A DNA stretch of 64,000 bases from Viscum album (GCA_963277665.1 OY728160.1:50080605-50144604); one strand, 5' to 3'. Shown: positions 1 to 13,100, counted from the stretch's first letter. Notes: generated by a model not told the origin, from the sequence alone. Numbers and translations: made by a program.

Positions 1-137
1 ATTATTTTGGATTGCCATAAAAGGGCATCCCAGAGGTCGGGCGGCAACCTGTCGCGTCCGGCAAGGCTGCGAGACTTGAACCCGCAACCGAAGGGTGACA
101 AGGGTGTATCACCTACCACTGGCCCACGAGATGTCCT
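1..137 (-). mobile_element. tRNA-derived SINE, 3' end cut by window edge
   Basis: Read on the minus strand, this stretch has a pol III-type internal promoter. An A-box-like sequence (GGGCCAGTGGTAGG) lies at about 112-128, and a B-box-like sequence (GGGTTCAAGTCTC) lies at about 71-85. A GC-rich body follows and runs off the window at base 1. This order matches the tRNA-related head of plant SINEs. The patch is far more GC- and CpG-rich than the surrounding DNA, which suggests a younger insertion. A degenerate tRNA pseudogene is the alternative, but the body continues well past a tRNA 3' end and no acceptor stem closes. The right boundary near 137 is judged only from the change in composition. 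Confidence 0.5.
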
Positions 138-997
138 GGATTAAATAATGTAGTTTTTATTAAAAGATCTGGTAGATGAATTATAAATTCATTTATTTTG
201 GAACCCTGTACGAATAGTATAAATAGAAATTTTTTTAGGTTCTATTATCTTTTAGAGTGAAAGATGAGTTTGTGGTAGAAATTTATTAATGGATAAAACT
301 CTAATTATAAAGTAAGTGTATCTCCTTATGATCTTAGCCAATATCATAAATAAATTCATCAACATTAAGAAAATCAACTTAGAACAAAAATGTTTTCCTA
401 GATGGTACCTTAAATCATCACTAATTTATGGCTTTGGGATTGTTGGCCTTTTCATAGCCATGTTCTCTACCACTCTCCATCAGATAATTGATGGCTAGAT
501 TTTTCTTCCATATCCATATTTTCTTACATGGAACCCTAGTATGTGTTATTTTCGGTAATCTTCATACTTTCCACTCTTTATTTTAAATAGAGGCCTCATT
601 AATTCATTTTTCGATGTGGGATTTCAACTAAGATATTTTGAAACGTCAAAAATGTGTTATCCTAATACCCTATGTTTTGTTGAACCGATGGTATTTCAAA
701 TCATCATAGATTGATGAATTTAAGGACCTAAATTTTACACTTTTTTGTGATTGATGACCTCAATCACTACCTATAAATATTTACGTTTTTCCTCCAATTA
801 TATGTCTCCGATTGCCACCAATGTTCTCCTAATCAAGATCATAATTTGGTGGTGACCCTTTCATTTCTCTTTTCCACATATTAAGACTAAATTTTAGTAA
901 CCCAATTTCCGATGTGGGTTTTCCCACAAATATATTTTCTATTTTCAACCTTTTATTTTCGAAGAAAAATTTCAAATTGCGAGGACGCAATTTATTG
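138..997. other. No gene seen; probable 3' internal end of a retroelement
   Basis: This is AT-rich sequence with no convincing coding region. A 60-codon open frame at 316-498 has no recognisable domain. The motif CGATGTGGG occurs twice, at about 612-620 and 909-917. The last 40 bases (about 960-997) carry a GAGGACGCAATTT-type string that plant chromoviruses typically show between the pol stop and the polypurine tract. They therefore probably belong to the element whose LTR starts at 1011. No pol coding was seen upstream, so that element is broken or non-autonomous. Confidence 0.4.
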
Positions 998-1010
998 AAG
1001 GAGGGGAGAA
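998..1010 (+). other. Polypurine tract before LTR
   Basis: AAGGAGGGGAGAA is an uninterrupted purine run that directly abuts TGTAACACCCC, the start of the LTR at 1011. In LTR retrotransposons this tract primes plus-strand DNA synthesis, so 1011 is the start of a 3' LTR. Confidence 0.75.
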
Positions 1011-1326
1011 TGTAACACCCCAAGATTTCATAGTGTGTTATTTCTTCAAAATAATTCAATAACTTGCACTACACGCAACACCGAGTTCAATCACACCATG
1101 ACTTACAAAAAAAAATGCATTAAAAGAGGTCATGAATAGCATTAACTAAAATTTTCACTTTATATAATCCTTATAATTTTAGAATCCATATTCTGAGTTT
1201 CTTAGTCATAATGCAAGAACATATTCATTTTCAGTATTTCACTTTTATCAACTTTTAATAGTGAAACCTTTTTAAATACAATATTTTAAACTTTTTGACT
1301 AAATGGGGACATCAAAAAATTTAAAA
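1011..1326 (+). repeat. Family-1 LTR, first 316 bp only
   Basis: It starts TGTAACACCCC right after a polypurine tract. It shares the sequence block around CGCAACACCGAGTTC (about 1074-1090) with the LTR copies at 1327 and, inverted, at 5877. It also shares a later block around GAAACCTTTTTAAAT with the inverted copy. It stops abruptly at 1326, where a second LTR start begins. It is therefore an LTR interrupted by, or recombined with, the next one. Confidence 0.7.
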
Positions 1327-2910
1327 TGAAACATCCCAAGCTTCCACGGTACGCTTTCCTTTGAATAATGCAATAGCGTGTGTTGTACGCAACCTCGAGT
1401 TCTAACACACACACAACTAATTATACTAGCCGTTATGAATAGTAATACCTACTTTTTGAAATTATATATATTTTATATTTGAAAATGGACTTCATTTTTG
1501 GATTCGGTATATCGAATTTAGCCTAAGGTGAAATTTTGGTACTTTTTGGATAACTTTCATATTTTGATGAATAGTGAAAATTACTAAATTTTATTTAAAA
1601 ACAACTTTTTTAATCAAAATAATTAATAGTGATAAATTGTGAATTTGAGTGGTTTTAAAGTATATTTAGAATATATTTTTACCATTTAATATAATGTTGG
1701 TCATTGGACATAATTTTACAATTAAACCGAACATAAACAAGTGTCAATCTTTTGATAGTTATTATCTCTTAAAAACACGCTTTTTGTTTTGACAGCGGGA
1801 ATTAATTTTAAATTAATTTCTGCCACTTCTGTGTTTAGAATTTAGGAAAATGGATTCCATATTTGGAATCAGGATGTTCAAATTGTGTAAATAGGTAACT
1901 TTTATTTTTAGACATTTTGAATAATTACTGTGGTAAATATTTTATTTACCATGGTTAAGGGTAAATCCGGTAAATAAGGGTTAAAAAATAATATTATAAT
2001 AATACTAAATTACCCTAAAACGTGTCTTAACCCTATTGGTTGATACATGGTCGACCATGGGAATCTTTGAGTCTATTTTGGGACCCCATGGATCCACTTG
2101 TAAGTGATAATGACACATTATATTAATAAAGCTTAAATAAAAATAAAAATGGCACAAGCATATATCTTTTAGAAAAACAATTGTTACATAGGGTTATATA
2201 AGTTGGATTTTAGATTATAAATATTAATTAGAAAGATACAAAGATTTCCTACATAATGATATTTTATTTATAATTTTTAGACATTAAATAATGTATTTTA
2301 TTTATGACACAATGATGATGAAGTAATTACGATAATAGTGAAAAATTAAAATAATTGATATTATAAATACCCAAAAAAATATAATATGAAACTTTTAATG
2401 AATTAAACTAATTTTATAGGATAATATGATATATTAGGATTTATTTAATTGACTTTGTTCGAAGTAATCAATCTGTTATGAGTTTCACAAAAATCAACTA
2501 TTGAATAGTGTCAAAATTGACATAAAAGAGTTCTTAAAACAAATATTATATTATTAATTGATATTAAATTCCTAAAAATCTAAGGATCGGCCAAGTGACT
2601 TATATAATGATAGGTTCATCATTAATGTACCACTTGGGGGTCTCTTGGATGTATATAGTAAGTTTATTAACCATATTATATAAAAATACAAAGAGACATT
2701 GTAAAAGTGAAACTAATTAACTTAGAGTTAATACTTAAAGATAAGGTTAATATAAGTACCCAAACCTGTCTAAATTCTATTGGATGAGTTGTTTGCGACC
2801 TATCCCTACCTCATCCTTTGAATAGTCAACTTTGGAGCCTTTGGAAACCGAATATGAATTTATTATAAATTAATATTTCTAGCTTTTCCAAAGGTGCCCC
2901 TCACCCCTCT

Positions 2911-2918
2911 TATAAAAG
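2911..2918 (+). promoter_or_regulatory. LTR TATA box
   Basis: TATAAAAG, followed by a pyrimidine-rich stretch, sits in the middle of the LTR. The family-1 copy S has the same arrangement at 19654. It would mark the U3/R border about 30 bp downstream. Activity is inferred only from sequence and position. Confidence 0.6.
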
Positions 2919-3249
2919 GGCACTCCTCCTTCTCATTTCATCACACATCTCAAGCCACTTGGCTCGTCCAAACTCTGCCCAAATAAGCTCCACACAACCC
3001 TCTCCTCCTCCTTGAAGCTTCCCCTTAGGCAGAAAGCATTTCAACAAGTCCTTTGGTTCCAACCAAAGTGAGTTACCTAAATTAAAGGTAACAATTTCTC
3101 TTAAAGTATTTTCATTTATTTTGCTTCTCCAACCCCCAAAATCTTTTTATTTCCTTTCTTTTGTAACAACACAAGTATCCTAAATATACTAGGATTTTGT
3201 TATAAGAAGGATTCAAACTACACATACACACAACTCCATCTAATGGATG

Positions 3250-3720
3250 ATGAACATAATGTTTCTGTGGATGGAAAACTAACGCCTCACGAAACGATGA
3301 TTGTTCAAATACATCTTACCACCTCTCATGGTGGCCATTATGATGTCACTGTAATTAAATATGATATTAATGATATATATTTTATATATAATCTTCTGTA
3401 ATTCCATTTTATTTCATACCATTATTCGTTTCATGTTGTATATACATACGATAATTTCATTTGAGGAAGTGCGGACTACCGCCCCCTTAAAATGATATGA
3501 CTCGTTCATACCACACATGGAACGTATAAAGGATGGTGTTAATGAACATAAGTAACATATATAAAATATTATATTATACTGGAATAGTAATATACCTATG
3601 TATCATTTGGATTCAATTCTTTTAAAATAAAAATTAAACGGAAGTAGCGTTCGTGCGTACGTACGGACTACCGTCTCCACGAACGCGATAAGATTCATTC
3701 TCCATCATATCCATTCAAGT
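3250..3720 (+). repeat. Triplicated ~195-bp unit inside the LTR
   Basis: Three related units are marked by ACTAACGCCTCAC (from 3278), ACTACCGCCCCC (from 3475) and ACTACCGTCTCCAC (from 3667), spaced 197 and 192 bp apart. LTR S has the matching three units at 20020, 20207 and 20395. Only one such unit was recognised in the LTR of element C. The triplication therefore predates the D/S split and may be specific to that branch of the family. Confidence 0.6.
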
Positions 3721-4712
3721 ATTATTCTCATTTTAGGGTTAAAAATAATGTTAATATCATTATGATTATGAATAAGATATTATCTATCCATTACAAACAT
3801 GTATTACGTAACCAAACATTTAAGAAGAACGAATCGATTATCACCCGAAACGACGATAATACTAAGATATTATTAATAAAGCAATGTTAAAAGATCATAT
3901 ATGATATCATATTAATGTATATGATTCTTGTACAATTTAATAACAATTATTTCACCATTATACAGGAGGTTAACCTACCACAACCAAGGAAAAGTACAAG
4001 GTAAGGGTTATTTCACAATCTCTTCATTATCTGAGGTTGTTTATATGTAATAATCTACTGGGATCTCTTTATCATCCACATCCATGTTTCTTAAAAATGT
4101 ATTTCAAAACATTTTTACTATTTACAAGAATATGGGTTAAAGTCATTTATACCCTTTTTGACTTTTTATAAGATGTTTATAAAGGAATCTTTCTGTCGTT
4201 TTCAAAACAAGGTCTTTTTTAACCTTTTCGACAGAATTGAGGTAAGAATGTTTTTTTTAACTTATACGGCGGGTGCGGTTATTTTCCACCGTTATAAAAT
4301 CGTCGAAGCTTCCCTTACAAGATTATAAGAATATTTTCAAAGAAAATGTTTTATTTTATATGGACCTTAAATGATTTCAAAATAAAAGGAGATACTTCTT
4401 TAAAAAGAATTTTGATTTCATCTATGTCAACATCCTTTGATGGATTTTATGATTATTTGAAGTTGATTTATTATGATACAAAACTTCTATATTGTATTGA
4501 AGGTTTTGTGATATGTTTGACTATGGATGTGCTATTTTTATACCGTTCATAGTTTATGGTGAAATTATTGACATTTCGTATGATAGTTTTAATACGAATG
4601 TTTATGTTATTTTTAAACCTTTTCATATGGGAATGCATTGGACTTAATAAGTGACGGGTGGAGCCCGCTATAGCTCCTCGATGCATCGGTAGGTCTCATG
4701 AGACAAACTAGT

Positions 4713-4784
4713 GTCTTGGCACAAGGCCTTGACAAAATCTTATTTGTAGTCTTGGCACGAGGCCTTGGCTATGTGGTTATGATA
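4713..4784 (+). repeat. Tandem pair, 36-bp period
   Basis: GTCTTGGCACAAGGCCTTG begins at 4713 and recurs almost unchanged at 4749 as GTCTTGGCACGAGGCCTTG. It lies just after the conserved CTCATGAGAC string of the family. The corresponding place in LTR S has a different tandem repeat. Confidence 0.7.
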
Positions 4785-5293
4785 GTCTGGCATTATGCAT
4801 TCCAACATTATGAAAGTGGTTATTGATATTGCATGTGATTATTCGATTAGTAGAATATCCATGTGAATAAGTAAATGGCATTATTTCATTTTTATTTTTG
4901 CCATACTATGTTGAAGTTCAATTTTAAAAGGCTTTTGTTTTAGAAATTCATTGCCTTAAATGTTTATGCTTATTATGAATGTTCCGCTATATTGTTATCC
5001 TTACTGGGCATTTGAGCTCACCCCTTTTCTATCTTTTATTTTTCCCAGGTAGTGAAGAAGTAAATTATGAATGACTTCCAGGGATATTATGAGGGGTTAA
5101 TAGTGTGGATATGAAGAATTTGTTGTTGTAGTAGTTTTTCACTTTGAAATGTAACGTAAAACTTTATGATTATATCTAGTGTTTCCAAGGCTACTAAACC
5201 AATCAGTCTTTCGAGATTTGATCTTTCTTGTGATCATGCCAATGTTATGTAATTAATGCACCGACTCTGGGTAGCTGGGGTCGGGGCGTTACA

Positions 5294-5877
5294 GTGTTTA
5301 TTTCCAATTTTAATGTAAAATTACTTAAAATGACCAAAATTATATTAAATGATAAAAATATTATCTAATTATAATTTAAAACTATTCAAATTTATAGTTT
5401 TACACTATAAATTATTTTTATTAAAAAAGTTGTTTCCAATTAATTTTTATTATTTTTTAACTATTCATCAAAATATGAAATTTATCAGAAAAACACCAAA
5501 AAAATTTCCAAACTAAATTTTTTGGTCCCTATTCTAAAAAATAATTTAATTTCATCAAATTAAATATATAAATGTGTCAAATATTGGATTTAAAAAGGTT
5601 TCCCCATTAAAAGGTGTAAAAATAGCATTTTTCGAAACATACTTCTTTTATCTGAAAAATTGAATTTGTCCTTATATTATATCTATCAAACACAAAAGAT
5701 GAATATTAAAATTTTATTAGATATATATAAAATTAAAATTTTGGTTATTACTATTCATAACTTCTTTTTAGACGGCTAGTTTTATTGGTCGTGGTGCGCT
5801 TGAACTCGGTGTTGCGTAATTCGCATGCTATCATATTATTCAAAGAGAAATTTATCATGGAATCTTGGGTTGTTACA
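5294..5877 (-). repeat. Inverted family-1 LTR start (584 bp)
   Basis: Read on the minus strand from 5877, the sequence begins TGTAACAACCCAAG. It then follows the starts of the LTRs at 1011 and 1327, including the blocks CGCAACACCGAGTTC and ATTTTGATGAATAGT. It ends exactly where the plus-strand LTR ends, giving a tail-to-middle junction. It is closer to the outer fragment 1011-1326 than to the inner LTR, because both share the GAAACCTTTTTAAAT block. This is not the simple remainder of a nested insertion. Confidence 0.75.
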
Positions 5878-8800
5878 TAATTGTTGAACTATAGTAATAA
5901 AACACACAATAATTTGATGTGTGGTGTGCTTAGAATGACTAAAAGAACCATTTTCTCAAAAAAAAATTATTAATTATATAAAATTATCTACTTTATTATA
6001 TTTAAATAAATACCAAACAAGTTGTTAATTTAAATTTTTTATTTTTTATTTATATTTTATTATTTTATTATAATGCACTTTATTTTTAAATGCAATTATA
6101 TTCCATATTACTTGACTGGAGCATTATACAAGTTTACACTATTTTAAGGTTACTTATTTATATATTTGTAATTTTTCATATATTATATAAAATTCTAAAT
6201 ATTTAGTAATATTTAAATTATTTAAATTTTATAATTATAAAATTATGTTTATTTTGGGTAAATGGATGTATTTATATATAAATAATTTTTAAAAAACTAG
6301 ATCTTTAATGGGTGTCATATATAGATTCAAATTTTTTTTCTAAATATTAAGAATAGGGAAAACCAAAGGTTGTTACTAAATAACATTTAGAGATCATAAT
6401 TGGTGATCACTAAGATTCAATATAGAGAGAGAGGGTGGGAGGGATATATATCACCTAAGGTGGTTACTGATGGTGTGATATTCTTTATTGATTTCTAAAA
6501 CTCTTCAGCTATAGAGCTTTCATATCCATTATTTTATGAACACTAAGAAGTGTCTAAATAATTTTAGTGACTAGATATGTTAGAAGATAAAAATATTCAT
6601 ATCTAGTAGTGGTAGGAAACTCACCTACATCTATATAAGATTCTTATTTGGAGGTTCTATAGGGAGAAGATAATGTTCATGTTAATTATTGGTAATTATC
6701 TCTATTTGAATTAGTTTTTATTTTTCATATATTTTTTTATTTTTATTCAGTGGTATAAAAAATTATAATTAAAAACATGTTTATTTTTTATGATAATAAT
6801 TTTAGTAAAATTCACTGATGAAATGATGAATGTACTTTTCTATTTTGTTAAAATTTTAATGGGTGGTTGATATTAGTTTTTTGTAAAAATTTTAGTTTTA
6901 AACTAATTATGAATTGTTTGGAGTTTATATTTTCATAGAAAAAAATAATACTTGAATTTTTTTTAGCTAAATATAGACTTGTTATGTTATTTATTGGTAA
7001 ATGGTAGTTAAGACCTATCATGTTAGAAACCCAACACCTACTAGATTTTGTATTTAAGGGGTATTAACATATTAAAGGCCCTAGGTTCACACCATAACAC
7101 CCACAATATATTTATAGATATTTTAGTAGTGTTATATTAAGAACATTATCATTCATTATAACAAGTATTATAGATATTATTATATCATTGAAATTTAATT
7201 TCCAAGCATCCCAAAATTGACCCCCCATTCCAATATTTGGAAATTTCACAAGTGGGTCACGCATGCCAATTCCCAATCCACCTTCAAATGGGCCTCCAAT
7301 CCATTAAATAATTTCCAAACCATGATCAAGTTTATTTGATTTTATATAGGAATATTTTAGGCCAATAATTAAACCTTAAACAGTTGTATTATCACAATTG
7401 AATCTAATTTTAATAATATATTTTTGTGGTTTCCAGGTCATTTTTTTAATTATATTCCTTTATTTTACACATTAATGTTAATTCTTTCTATAATATGAAA
7501 ATATAAAGACTTTTGGGCCACTATATAACTAATTTTATAGCTATACATGCTAATATTTTTTATAAAACAAATTTATTTCAATAAATAGGAAAGTATGTAT
7601 GATAAAAAATAAAATATAAATACAATTAAATAATGATAAAAAAATAATGTAATTAAGCCAAATGATAAAATATATTGGTTGGTGATTTCGGGGTTGAGTT
7701 TCACTGTGATATAGTAATGTAATATTATTATATATTTATTGGTTGTGGGGAATAGTATTGTGATGAAGGTGTTGAATTTTTTAAAAGGAAAAAATATAGC
7801 TTTCAATATTTAAGATAAAAGTTCAATGATTTTGCATATGGGCTAATTTTATGTGTGGATTTTCACTGGTTAAAGTTTTATGAACTATTAGGATGTAAAA
7901 TTGTAATAGATAATGATTTTTTAAAAATTATTTTTGATAAAATCAAATTTACTTTTACATGAAACCCATGTAATAATTTTAAATTTTATAAAATTTGATT
8001 TGATATTAGTAAAACAACTAAAATAATAGTGTTATGTATTTAAAAAGTGTATATAGATGAATCATTATCATTTGAAAAAGTATTTTTATAATTTTGAATT
8101 AAAGTAGAGATATGTGATTTATATGTCCGACCTAGAGATTATATGTACTTTGTTGAGTAAAAAAGAGTTTCATTGGTAATAATAAAAATGAATTTGTAAC
8201 TATATATATCGTTTCGGTGGTCAAAAAATATAATGATTTTGGTATGTTTTAATTTAGATTTATACATTTTAATTTTATATTTTTCATATAAATTTTAATT
8301 ACAAACCTAAAACCTTGAATTTATATCTATAATTGTTTTATCCTATTTTTTTTAAAACCATCAATTTCTTACATACATATGCGTACATGGATCCAAAACT
8401 GTCATCATATTTTTAATTTAAATGAAACTATTTAAAATTGTTATATTTTTATGGATATGATTAAATAGAAACATTTTTTAACTGTGATGATACATATTTC
8501 TCGTTTTAAGAAGAATTTATTTTTATAAAAATGTGGCCTTAGAATTTCTCAAAAAAACTATGTTTTATACATAATTATACATGAAAACCATTTTTATAGG
8601 TCGGTTCTTGCATGATTATTGTTTTAGTTCAACCTATATAGAATTAATTTCTAGTGTTGATGTAAAATATTTTTTTGCATAAATATAAAAGGGGAAATAA
8701 ACTCCTCATGATATATTATTATGATAAATTGATTGGATTTATATTTCCATTATGTCTGACACATTTATTTAATTTCCATACAGTATTCAATATAGTTTTT

Positions 8801-10120
8801 ATTTTAAATTGTAATTATTTCTTCCTTTGAATCTTCAAACCCTCCTTATGGTCTATCTTTTATGCATTTTTACACATGACCAAAAACAATTTGAATTTTG
8901 GTATGCACTTTTAATTGGATCTTAATAAATCTCTACATAAAATTGAAATATAAGTATAATTTCACTAACATAGTTTCTAGAAGATCAAGAAGAATTTTTC
9001 CTCCAAAATACTAATGGATATATGAAGGTATTAACTAAATTAGATTATATAGTTTTTCAAATACAGATGAATTTGGAGGTTATTTATAAAAATATTGATA
9101 ATTAAGTCATCTATAGAGTAAAACAAGTAAATAAGTGAATTAAATTAATCATCTTCTTAATCATTATATGTATTTTTTTCTTGACTAAATGTGATCATTA
9201 TTTCATTATCATTCTAATTAATGTATAAATCTCACCAAGGTCTTAATCATTAGATAAATATTTTCTTCCTTTAAACCTTATCATGATTACAAGCTTAATT
9301 ATTGAATTAATTTCATCATAATATTACATTTTAAATTAATTTAATCCTCACCTCAATATTATCATGGTTACATTTACATCCTATATTGGATGGATTTTAT
9401 CTTGATCATAATTGTTGGATGAATTTTGAACTCATTTAAATCTTATCATTTTTACAACACCATCTATATATTTTAATGGTTATTTTCTTGATCTTAATCA
9501 TATTGTAGATTTTATCCACTTGTTAACCATATCATGATTATAATTGTCTATAAACCATTAGATGAATTCCATTTTGATCATAATTATTATATTGATGTTT
9601 TCTTGGACTAAACTTTAACACAATTATATCAAAATACTGATTGTTGGGTGTATTTTATCTTAACATTTATTATTATATAGATTTAACCATTTTTATAATC
9701 ATTAGATATACTTTATCTTGAAATTAATCATTGAATAAATTTTCTTTGTATCTTATCCTTATCATGATTCCATTATTATCTCAATTGTTGGATGAATTTA
9801 ATTTTAATCATAACATTTAGATGAATTTAAACCTTATTTAAATTTTACCAATCTATCCTAATTTTTTTCATATAAATAAAAAGGATCACTTCTATAAACT
9901 TCTTCATAATTTATAATTTTGATTTTATCAATTATTGATATTAGATATTTTATAAGAGTATGAAAATAAATTCTAATATTGGAAATACTTCCTTTTTTAT
10001 TTTTGAAAATTCATCATCATTTTCTAATTATTCTTCATATAATGATGTTATAAGAAATGTATTATTAAGACAAATAAGTATCAATATTTCATGTGATGGA
10101 GAGTAATAATATTATGATAA
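5878..10120. other. AT-rich DNA, no gene recognised
   Basis: No coding region, LTR boundary or RNA gene could be supported in these 4.2 kb. A short purine-rich GAGAGAGAGGG run occurs near 6424-6436. The open frame at 7573-7806 (minus) is low-complexity and hydrophobic and resembles no family. About 9180-9850 is a decayed repeat, described separately. The bases GATAA at 10116-10120 may be the target-site duplication of element B. Confidence 0.5.
9180..9850. repeat. Decayed minisatellite-like repeat
   Basis: Variants of ATTGTTGGATGAATTTT and ATCTTGATCATAAT recur many times, for example near 9384, 9413, 9553, 9646, 9700, 9784 and 9820. Spacing is irregular, roughly 35-90 bp. No unit is intact, so the array is old or built from nested short duplications. 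Confidence 0.45.
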
Positions 10121-13100
10121 TGTCACAAACCACCCCCACTAGGAACCTCACCTGAGCCTACATTGAAAATGAGAGTGACCCATGATGCCTGCCTCCAAAA
10201 GGCCTCAGGTTAGTGACTTGCATTAAGGGTATAAATCATACAAATGGGAATAATTGAACTCATATGTCCTAAGAATAAAATATGAAATCCACATGTCAAC
10301 ACCATAATAAAAAAATAAAAATGAAATCTCACAACAAACCATATTGCATGATATGCCCTGAAAATACAAGTCTCTAAATTAAAATATCAAAAAAACTCTT
10401 AGGTAATAACTCCAATCACAACTCCAAGCTCTGAAGTATTATGGATCACCATGATCTCTAATATCACCCAAAAAACCTATAAAACATATAAATATATATA
10501 TATAGGTATTAAAATACATGTATACTCAGTAGAATCCTCCTCAATACCTATCATGCAAATATGGGAGAAGAATTTTAATGTTAAGGGAATAAGTTGTAGA
10601 ACCAATATGCACCAACTAATTCAAATATCACCCAACGTCACCAATACTTTATTACCCAATATCACATTGTAGTATAATAATATAAAATAGAAAATAGAAA
10701 AAAGGCTACCCACACCACTTTTTCATAGGTTTTCCACTCTTGCGCCCCAGCATTAAACATCCTGGAGCTCTTATCCCTTCAAATTCCTGGTCATGGCACA
10801 CCACACCAATCTCAACACATTTGATGTGGGTTATACTATATCCATACTTTCTCCAACCCATACTAGCTCCAATAATCTCATTGGAATCAATAATATTTAT
10901 ACCACAACTATATTACCCATACCAACATCTCCACCACACATTACAACCTCATAACATATCCATCTCAGTATGGTATCGTGAACATGAAGTACATCAACCC
11001 CACTCCCTGCTCTTAGCATGTATGAACAAACCAAGTATCATCACCCTATCCACATAACCAATATACTATGATACATCACTTCTCATACCACTCATATAAT
11101 GGAGATCAAGGAAGAGGGAGTAGTCATTCATCTATTCTTTTTTCAACCTTAATATTTTGGAAAGCAACCAAAACCCAATACATTTGGGCATTGGTAAGGT
11201 TATACAGCTCAAGTGGGGTGTATAGAGATATTATAAGAAAATAAAATTATATTACAAACACACTAAAGACCAACCTAATAGGTTTACACCCAAATAGAAC
11301 TCTCACATCCCATAAACATCATTCCACCTCTACAACCTTTCTCAAACAACTATTTCTACCTCTACCTCATTAACCATCCCACTTTCCCACAAAAAAAGCC
11401 AAAAAATTCCATAATTTTCTAGTAAGTAACATCAATTAACTAATTCCAGGTTTACCATCTTACCAACTATTTTAAATGCATTTTTTCATTCATTTTTTAT
11501 ATAATTACAAACTATTATTAGCTATAACATGTAACCACATTTATCATTAACAATCATATTACATTGCTACCAAGAAACTAAAATACCAATACCCACAACA
11601 CACAATATCCAATATGTCGTCCTACACACACTTCATGCGAATAGCCACCACAAAACCATCCCTTCCCCACAAAAACAACTGAACCACCATCCCACATTAA
11701 TAACCACATTTCCTCTTTCCAACCATGGAATGGCAGCTACTGCACCCATTTCTCAATCCATAATAACCACCCAATACATCTATAACCAAGGATAAGAAAT
11801 CATAACTTCCTCATAAGGAAAAATAATTGTAATAAATAACATATCCCCATAACAATCACATCATCATTTTCCTTTTTTACATAAAATAATAATGTCAATC
11901 TCACACACATAATTATAAAATTACCTATTTTTAAAAAAAAATCATTACCATATTTAAGTGATTGACCCTTTATCAAAGGTGATTCCAATAAATAAATAAC
12001 AATATTATCATGTTTGACACAACATCACACAAAAACCAACAGCATAGAAAACAATGAATAATAATATAAAAAATGCAATGGGAAAATATATAACCACATG
12101 TGAATCACCTTGTTCCATTAAATTTTATTCTGTTCAATTTAATATTTTTGTTAATCCAATACATACTATTTATAAAATGAAAACAATATCATGAAAACTT
12201 CACATTGTACATAGAATAAAAGAGAGAGTAAATGAATCTCTTACCAAAATTGATGCTTCTAGAATCTTTATGAAATAGTAAAGGGAAACTATATGATCGT
12301 AAGATCAAAACCAAATAATGGAAACTTCAATTATCCAAGTGTACAATAATCCCCTATAGAAACCATGACCCATTATCCCTCAAACCTTGATAACATTGTT
12401 TCCATAACCTCCCAAGATGGAATAACATGTATATAATCAAGAATATTTGAGAGGGGAACTCACCTTGGATCATAGTCAACTGATATCTTAAAGCCGAGAG
12501 ACAGCACTAATGAATGAGGGTTAAAGAGTCTCTAGGGTTTCACCTCTACTTTCCAAATGTATGAATAAATTAAAGGAAAATATAAAAATTTAGATGAATT
12601 TTTTAATTTATATCAACACTATAAACTAATTCATTATGAAACAATAAATCATGGTCACTCTACGACAAGCCTAATTCCACCAAACCTCCAAAAATCGCAA
12701 TATGGATCCCACATATCTATACCCAATTAAACTCAATAATATTTCCTAAATATAAGGTTAATTTCATGGCCTATTAACCATGGAGTGATGACACCCAATG
12801 TAGAACCACAAAAATCAGGCTCCCAAGTTCCACATCGTAGCAACTATGGCCACCCTAAAAATCCAATTCATAGAAAATTTCACAAACTATATAAGGTACA
12901 TCTTATTTCAACCAATAAATTATGCCATAACTAGAAAATATGAAAAATGGAACACTTTTTGAGTTATAAAAACTTTATAAGAGTCATTCCCCATATATTG
13001 TAAGAGTCCTTCCTTTTCCAACTTCCCTTAGAATCCCTTACACCACAAAACACCTACCAAGCCTTGACAAAGCTCCCAACTCTAACAAAAACTCTCTCAG

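Larger units (their letters stand above)
1327..5293 (+). mobile_element. Family-1 LTR, near complete (about 4.0 kb)
   Basis: This LTR starts TGAAACATCCCAAG and ends GGGGCGTTACA. The ends form a short imperfect inverted repeat of the kind that plant chromovirus LTRs carry. Its start, TATA region, repeat block, splice-donor-like region and 3' end all match, in the same order, the LTR at 18431-22776 and, more loosely, the minus-strand LTR at 56186-59346. No primer-binding site follows its end, and no polypurine tract precedes its start, so it behaves as a solo LTR or a rearranged piece. No target-site duplication is visible: TAAAA precedes it and GTGTT follows it. This points to later rearrangement. 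Confidence 0.75.

Noticed and set aside
316..498. 60-codon open frame with hydrophobic stretches
   Set aside because: No start context, neighbours or domain support it. The length is expected by chance.
10740..11057. 105-codon plus-strand open frame
   Set aside because: It is inside the element B LTR, antisense, and the matching LTR at 53860-54177 gives a different, unrelated translation.
12880..13040. Plus-strand TATA-like strings (ACTATATAAGG, GTTATAAAAAC) that might mark a gene promoter
   Set aside because: They lie in the minus-strand LTR of element B, with no coding region downstream. AT-rich DNA gives such strings often.
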